Source: Planomonospora parontospora
Lineage (GTDB): Bacteria > Actinomycetota > Actinomycetes > Streptosporangiales > Streptosporangiaceae
Reading direction: 5' to 3'
Assembly (NCBI GenBank): GCA_014647935.1
Contig: BMQD01000003.1
Span: 124,001 to 188,000, forward strand
DNA length: 64,000 bases
This document shows, one piece after another, positions 59,834 to 64,000 of the stretch; the stretch's first letter is position 1; each line of letters begins with the position of its first letter. The notes below the pieces were generated by a model. It saw nothing but the letters and a program-made list of their open reading frames with translations. It was not told where the DNA came from and made no database searches. The translations under genes and the position numbers were made by a program.

Positions 59834-61744
59834 GTGACGCGAGCGATCCTCCAGCGAGTCCGTACGGGGCACGGCGGCGAGCCGGTGGCGGAGGCGGGCG
59901 CCGGCCGGTCCGCCGTCGACGTGAGCGTGATCGTCCCCCTCCACGACTGCCGGCCCTACCTGGACCGGTGCCTGACCTCGCTGCTGGTCCAGCGGGTCGA
60001 CAAGGAGATCATCGTCGTGGACGACGGCTCCACCGACGGCGGCGGGGAACTGGCCGACCTCTACGCGGCCTGCCACCCCGGGATCGTCCGGGTCGTCCAC
60101 CAGGACGTCTCGGGCGGCGCGGGCCGCCCGCGCAACACGGGCCTGTCCGTAGCCCGGGGGAGATACGTCTTCTTCTGCGACGCCGACGACTACCTCGGTC
60201 CCGAGGCGCTGGAGCGGATGCTGGCCATGGCCGAGCGCAACGGCTCCGACATCGTCCTGGGGAAGATCGTCGGCCACGGGCGCAGGGCCCCGGTCTCCAT
60301 GTTCCAGGAGAACGCCGAACGGGTGCCGCTGGAGGACAGCGCCGTCTACAACAGCCTCAGCTGCTTCAAGCTGTTCCGCCGGGAGATGATCGAACGCCAC
60401 GGCGTCCGCTTCGACGAGAAGCTCACGGTCGGCGAGGACATCGTCTTCACCGCCCACGCCTACTGCCACGCCGAGGTGATCTCGGTGGTCGCCGACTACG
60501 ACTGCTACCACCTGGTCGACCGGCCCGACGGGACCAGCATCATGCAGCGGAAGGGGAGCCGCGACCCGATCTCCTGGATGCGGATGATCAGGAGGCCGAT
60601 CGAGCTGGTGGCCGCCCACGTGCAGCCCGGCCCGCTCCGCGACCACCTGCTCCGCCGCCACCTCCGGCTGGACGCCCTCGCCCACCTCGGCAGGTCCTTC
60701 CTGGAGGCGGGGGAGATCGAGCGCAAGGAGATCGCGGCCGAGGTCGCCGACCTGTGCGAGCGCTGGCTGACCGACGGCGTGCGGGAGCGCCTCACCCCGG
60801 TCGACCGGCACCGGATCGCCGCGCTGGAGGACATCGACCGCCTCGTACGGCTGGCGCACATCGAATCGGCCGCGGTCCGCAGGGAGCTCACGGGACTGCG
60901 CTGGGACGCCGGGGCGACCGCGCTGACGGTCTCCGGCCGGGTCGCGCTGGACGCCCTGGGCACGGCGGGCAGGCCGGAGCTCGCCGTCGACGGCGTCACC
61001 CTGGTGCTGCGCCCGCGGCCGGACGGGGAACCGCCCCGCGCCGACGTCATCGTGCCCACGGCCGGAGACGGCGGGGAGATCACCGGGACGATCGACCTGA
61101 CCGGGCTGCCGTCCGGGGTGTGGGACGTCCACGTGGCCGTCGAGTGCGAGGGGATCGTCCGCACGGCACGGCTCGGCGCGGACCGGGACGGGACGATCGC
61201 CCGGCCGGAGCCCCGCGTGGTCGGCGGGACGATCGTCCTGCCCTACTTCACCCGGCCCCACGGCAACCTCAGCATCGACGTCGGCGGTCACGTGCTCACC
61301 GTGCCCGGCACGGCACGGCTGACCCGGTCGCACTGGGCGGCCGGGCACCGGCTGGCGCTGACCGGCGAGGTGACGGTCGGCCGGCACCGGCCGGTCCCGG
61401 CCGGGCCGCGGGCCGTACGACGGCTGGTGTGGCGGGACCGGCACTCCGGGCGTGAGCTGTACGCGCCGGTCACGGCCGGGCCGGACGGCGGGTTCACCGC
61501 GCGGACGGCGGCCGGGCGGACGGCGGCCGGGACCTGGGACGCCTACCTGGAGCTGGACCTGGGCGGTCCCCCGGTGCGCTTCCGCGTCGAGGCGGCCGCG
61601 GAGCTCATCGCACCGGCGCGCACGTGGTGGCGCGGGACGGTCCGGCGGACCGCCAAGCCGTACGGCACGGCGGGCAAGGGGCGGCTCAGCATGGTGGTCA
61701 GGGCGGTCCCGCTGCGCACCCTGGTCCGGCGCATGCTCCGTTAA
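59834..61744 (+). CDS. GT2-family glycosyltransferase with beta-rich C-terminal domain (copy 2)
   Basis: 636 residues. GT-A domain (about 28-250): VSVIVPLHDCRPYLDRCLTSL, VDDGSTDGGG, CDADDYLGPEAL, GEDIVFTAHAYC. Same helical and beta-rich C-terminal layout as copy 1, including PYFTRPHGNLSIDV, then about 100 extra residues and a basic C-terminus (TWWRGTVRRTAKPYG). It starts 18 bp after copy 1, so they are one operon. Acceptor unknown. Confidence 0.88.
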   Translation: MTRAILQRVRTGHGGEPVAEAGAGRSAVDVSVIVPLHDCRPYLDRCLTSLLVQRVDKEIIVVDDGSTDGGGELADLYAACHPGIVRVVHQDVSGGAGRPRNTGLSVARGRYVFFCDADDYLGPEALERMLAMAERNGSDIVLGKIVGHGRRAPVSMFQENAERVPLEDSAVYNSLSCFKLFRREMIERHGVRFDEKLTVGEDIVFTAHAYCHAEVISVVADYDCYHLVDRPDGTSIMQRKGSRDPISWMRMIRRPIELVAAHVQPGPLRDHLLRRHLRLDALAHLGRSFLEAGEIERKEIAAEVADLCERWLTDGVRERLTPVDRHRIAALEDIDRLVRLAHIESAAVRRELTGLRWDAGATALTVSGRVALDALGTAGRPELAVDGVTLVLRPRPDGEPPRADVIVPTAGDGGEITGTIDLTGLPSGVWDVHVAVECEGIVRTARLGADRDGTIARPEPRVVGGTIVLPYFTRPHGNLSIDVGGHVLTVPGTARLTRSHWAAGHRLALTGEVTVGRHRPVPAGPRAVRRLVWRDRHSGRELYAPVTAGPDGGFTARTAAGRTAAGTWDAYLELDLGGPPVRFRVEAAAELIAPARTWWRGTVRRTAKPYGTAGKGRLSMVVRAVPLRTLVRRMLR

Positions 61745-61812
61745 TGCCTGGATATTGCAACAGCAAGCCGATGGCTTAGGGTGAGAGCAAATCCGCCCAT
61801 CGGAGGCTTGTC

Positions 61813-62955
61813 GTGCACGTTCCTGACGGTTTCTTCAACGCGGCCGTGTCGGTCTCGGCGGCGGCGGTCGCGGCCGCCGGGGTCGCGGTCTGCCTGCGCG
61901 GCGCCCGCCGCGAGCTCGACGACCGGACCGCCCCGATGGCGGGCCTGGTGGCGGCGTTCGTCTTCGCCGTCCAGATGCTGAACTTCCCGGTGGCCGCGGG
62001 GACGAGCGGCCACCTCCTCGGCGGTGCGCTGGCCGCGATACTCGTCGGGCCGTACACCGCGGTGCTGTGCATGGCGGTGGTCCTGCTCGTGCAGGGCTTC
62101 TTCTTCGCCGACGGCGGCCTGACCGCGCTGGGCGTCAACATCACCCTCATGGGCCTGGTCACCGTCCTGGCCGGCTGGGGCGTCTTCCGGCTGATCACCC
62201 GGAGCCTGCGCGGCCGCACCGCGATCACCGCGGCCTCGTTCGCCGCCGCGCTGGTCTCGGTGCCGGCCTCCGCACTGGCCTTCACCCTGCTGTTCTGGAT
62301 CGGCGGCACGGCGCCCGTCGAGATCGGCACGGTCGCCGCCGCCATGGGCGGCGTGCACGTGCTGATCGGCATCGGCGAGGGCCTGATCACCGCGGTCACC
62401 GTCGGCACCGTGCTCGCCACCCGCCCCGACCTGGTGTACGGCGCGCGCGGCCTGGCCGCCCCGCTGGTGCTGCGCGGCCCCGGCGGCGAGAGCACGGTGG
62501 CCCCGCAGGCCCCGGCTCCGGCCGCCACCCCGCGCCCGGCGCGGCCGTTCCTGCTGGCGGGCGCCGGCGTCACGCTGCTGCTCGCCGGGGGCGTCTCCCA
62601 CCTCGCTTCCGGAGACCCGGACGGGCTGGAGCGGGTCGCCGAGGACGAGGGCTTCCTCGGCCAGGCCACCGACCACGCGCTCGGCTCGTGGGCGCTGGCC
62701 GACTACGGCGAGGTGGGCGGCGTCCCGCTCTGGGTCGTCGGACCCGTCGGGGTCGGGATCACGCTCCTCGTCGCGGGCGCCGTCGCGTACGCCGCGCGCC
62801 GCCGGAAGGGCGGCGCGCCGGGCGGGACCCGCGAGACCGCCGAGGCCGCCAAGACCGGCGGGTCCGTCGAGGCCGCCGAGACTAGCAAGGTCGGCGGGGC
62901 CGCCAAGGTCGGCGGGACCGGCGGGACCGGCGGGACCGGCGGGACCGCAGCCTGA
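61813..62955 (+). CDS. cbiM: Cobalt/nickel ECF transporter substrate-binding membrane protein, CbiM-CbiN fusion
   Basis: 380 residues. The N-terminus MHVPDGF carries His2, the metal ligand that needs an unprocessed short start, so the GTG at 61813 is firm. Seven helices of the CbiM/NikM fold run to about residue 205, with the conserved AGTSGHLLGGALAAILVGP. A linker leads to a CbiN/NikN-like part (about 240-325) with the PDGLE motif in DPDGLERVAEDEGF. The tail is an Ala/Gly/Thr repeat from four GGCGGGACC units (62911-62946). Co and Ni cannot be told apart from sequence. Confidence 0.92.
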   Translation: MHVPDGFFNAAVSVSAAAVAAAGVAVCLRGARRELDDRTAPMAGLVAAFVFAVQMLNFPVAAGTSGHLLGGALAAILVGPYTAVLCMAVVLLVQGFFFADGGLTALGVNITLMGLVTVLAGWGVFRLITRSLRGRTAITAASFAAALVSVPASALAFTLLFWIGGTAPVEIGTVAAAMGGVHVLIGIGEGLITAVTVGTVLATRPDLVYGARGLAAPLVLRGPGGESTVAPQAPAPAATPRPARPFLLAGAGVTLLLAGGVSHLASGDPDGLERVAEDEGFLGQATDHALGSWALADYGEVGGVPLWVVGPVGVGITLLVAGAVAYAARRRKGGAPGGTRETAEAAKTGGSVEAAETSKVGGAAKVGGTGGTGGTGGTAA

Positions 62956-62995
62956 TGCCCGCCGTACGGCGGGCGGAGCCCGGAAGCCGTCGCCG

Positions 62996-63760
62996 GTGAG
63001 CGCGGGCCACGGGCACCGGCTCCACCGGCCGGGCGACACGCTCGTCCACCGGCTGCCGCCGCAGTGCAAGCTCGCCGCGGTCATCGCGTTCGCGCTGACC
63101 GTAGTGGCCACGCCGCGTGAGTGGTTCGCCGCGTTCGGGGCGTACGCGCTGCTGCTGGCGGGGGTCGCCCTGGCCGCGCGGATCCCGCCCGGCTTCGTGC
63201 TCCGCCGGATGGCGGTCGAGATCCCGTTCGTGCTGTTCGCGGTGGCGATCCCGTTCATCGGGACGGGGGAGCGGGTGGCGGTCGCGGGGCTCTCGCTCAG
63301 CGTGCCGGGCCTGTGGGCCGCGTGGAACATCCTGGCCAAGGCCACCCTGGGGGTGGCCGCGAGCATCCTGCTGGCGGCGACCACCGAGCCGAGGCTGATG
63401 CTGCTGGGCGCGCAGCGGCTGCGGCTGCCGCCGCTGCTGGTGCAGATCGCCATGTTCATGCTCCGCTACATGGACGTGGTCGCGGGCGAGATGCGCCGGA
63501 TGCGGGTGGCCAGGGAGTCGCGGGGGTTCGCCGCCAGGGACGTCCGGCACCTGCCGGTGGTCGCCCGGTCGGCGGGGGCGCTGTTCATCCGCTCCTACGA
63601 GCGGGGCGAACGGGTCCACCTGGCCATGCTGAGCCGCGGTTACACCGGTTCCATGCCGGTCGTCGTCGACCTGGCCGCGTCGGCGCGGCAGTGGCTCGTC
63701 GCCGCTATGCTGCCGGGCGCGGCGCTGGTGGCGCTGCTCGGCAACTGGGGGATGGCATGA
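62996..63760 (+). CDS. cbiQ: ECF transporter T component
   Basis: 254-residue membrane coupling protein with four to five helices and the ARG-type coupling motifs that contact the ATPase (MRVARESRGF and HLAMLSRGYTG). GTG start. Its stop overlaps the ATPase start (ATGA). Confidence 0.93.
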   Translation: MSAGHGHRLHRPGDTLVHRLPPQCKLAAVIAFALTVVATPREWFAAFGAYALLLAGVALAARIPPGFVLRRMAVEIPFVLFAVAIPFIGTGERVAVAGLSLSVPGLWAAWNILAKATLGVAASILLAATTEPRLMLLGAQRLRLPPLLVQIAMFMLRYMDVVAGEMRRMRVARESRGFAARDVRHLPVVARSAGALFIRSYERGERVHLAMLSRGYTGSMPVVVDLAASARQWLVAAMLPGAALVALLGNWGMA

Positions 63761-64000
63761 CGGCGTCTCGGCGACCGGAGGAGGTCTCGGCGGCGTCTCG
63801 ACGACCAGGGGACGGCATGACGGCGTCCCGGCGATCGGAGGACGGCGCGGCGGTGTCTCGGCGGCCGGAGGAGGTCTCGGCGGCGTCGCTGGAGGTGAGC
63901 CGGCTCGCCTACGCCTACCCGGACGGGACGCAGGCCCTGTTCGGCGTGGACCTGCGGGTGGAGCGCGGGGAGCGGGTCGCGCTGCTCGGGCCGAACGGCG
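63757..64000 (+). CDS. cbiO: Cobalt/nickel ABC transporter ATPase, 3' end outside window
   Basis: The first 81 codons are present; the window ends inside the Walker A region (ALLGPNG). The ABC fold begins at about residue 45 (LEVSRLAYAYPDGTQALFGVDLRVERGERV). The first 44 residues are an unusual repeated extension: MTASRR...GDG recurs as MTASRR...SAAS from a duplicated DNA unit of about 60 bp. A second ATG at 63817 starts the second unit. The ATG at 63757 overlaps the cbiQ stop, as expected for coupling. Confidence 0.9.
   Translation, partial: MTASRRPEEVSAASRRPGDGMTASRRSEDGAAVSRRPEEVSAASLEVSRLAYAYPDGTQALFGVDLRVERGERVALLGPNG

Noticed and set aside
61745..61812. Cobalamin riboswitch or Nur/NikR box ahead of cbiM
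   Set aside because: Only 68 bp are available, with no B12-box; TTGCAACAGCAA is too weak a palindrome to claim a metal-regulator site.

Overview
This 64 kb window has very high G+C and many GTG starts. It has tight stop/start overlaps and an actinobacterial gene complement: a mycothiol glycosyltransferase, the senX3-regX3-phoU set, carD, DUF2637 and DUF2516 proteins, and CBM2-bearing cellulases. It is almost certainly the chromosome of a filamentous, saprophytic actinobacterium. The cellulase set and the senX3/mshA neighbourhood make a Streptosporangiaceae-type organism my best guess; that assignment is inference.

Region 1 (1-12.3 kb) is a secreted plant-fibre module. On the minus strand lie a GH5 subfamily-1 endoglucanase, a GH48 reducing-end exocellulase, a GH9 processive endoglucanase and a GH5_8 mannanase cut by the window edge. 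A CelR/CebR-type LacI repressor follows at 11.2-12.2 kb. Perfect 14-bp copies of the CelR/CebR box lie ahead of GH48 and ahead of the repressor gene itself. The repressor overlaps a membrane Ser/Thr kinase gene.

Region 2 (12.3-30.6 kb) is mostly conserved core: a GNAT acetyltransferase, DUF2516, an XRE/HbhA-like pair, a BlaI/M56 pair, an SDR/methyltransferase pair, mshA-ybjN-gpm, phoU facing senX3-regX3 across a PHO-box-like repeat, an LpqE-like lipoprotein, carD, ispF (no ispD between them), two YeaQ/YmgE-type membrane proteins, a DUF2637 protein, cysS, rlmB and tRNA-Thr(UGU).

Region 3 (30.6-36.7 kb) is accessory. It holds a carbon-nitrogen hydrolase, a degraded tyrosine-integrase tail next to the tRNA (trace of an old integrative element), and unlinked small enzymes and regulators: two methyltransferase/VOC-type genes, a Nudix hydrolase, an ABM monooxygenase, a MerR regulator and a SnoaL-like protein.

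Region 4 (36.7-57.5 kb) is the highlight: a uronate-polysaccharide utilisation locus. It contains a PL8 lyase, a LacI regulator, an esterase-like hydrolase, two Gfo/Idh/MocA proteins, an ABC sugar importer without its own ATPase, an aldose epimerase and a pectinesterase-pectate lyase fusion. A five-gene plus-strand run encodes the oxidative uronate route: a uronate-dehydrogenase-like SDR, a KdgD-type dehydratase, an enolase-superfamily dehydratase, a Gfo/Idh-DUF6807 fusion, and a single polypeptide joining an SGNH (rhamnogalacturonan-acetylesterase-like) domain to an intact 2-oxoglutarate-semialdehyde-dehydrogenase-like domain. LacI-type operators sit ahead of the importer, epimerase, oxidative and pectinase units and probably tie them together.

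Region 5 (57.5-64 kb) has a small hypothetical protein, two tandem GT2 glycosyltransferases with matching beta-rich C-terminal parts, and an ECF-type cobalt/nickel importer (cbiMN fusion, cbiQ, start of cbiO). The last gene has a repeated N-terminal extension.
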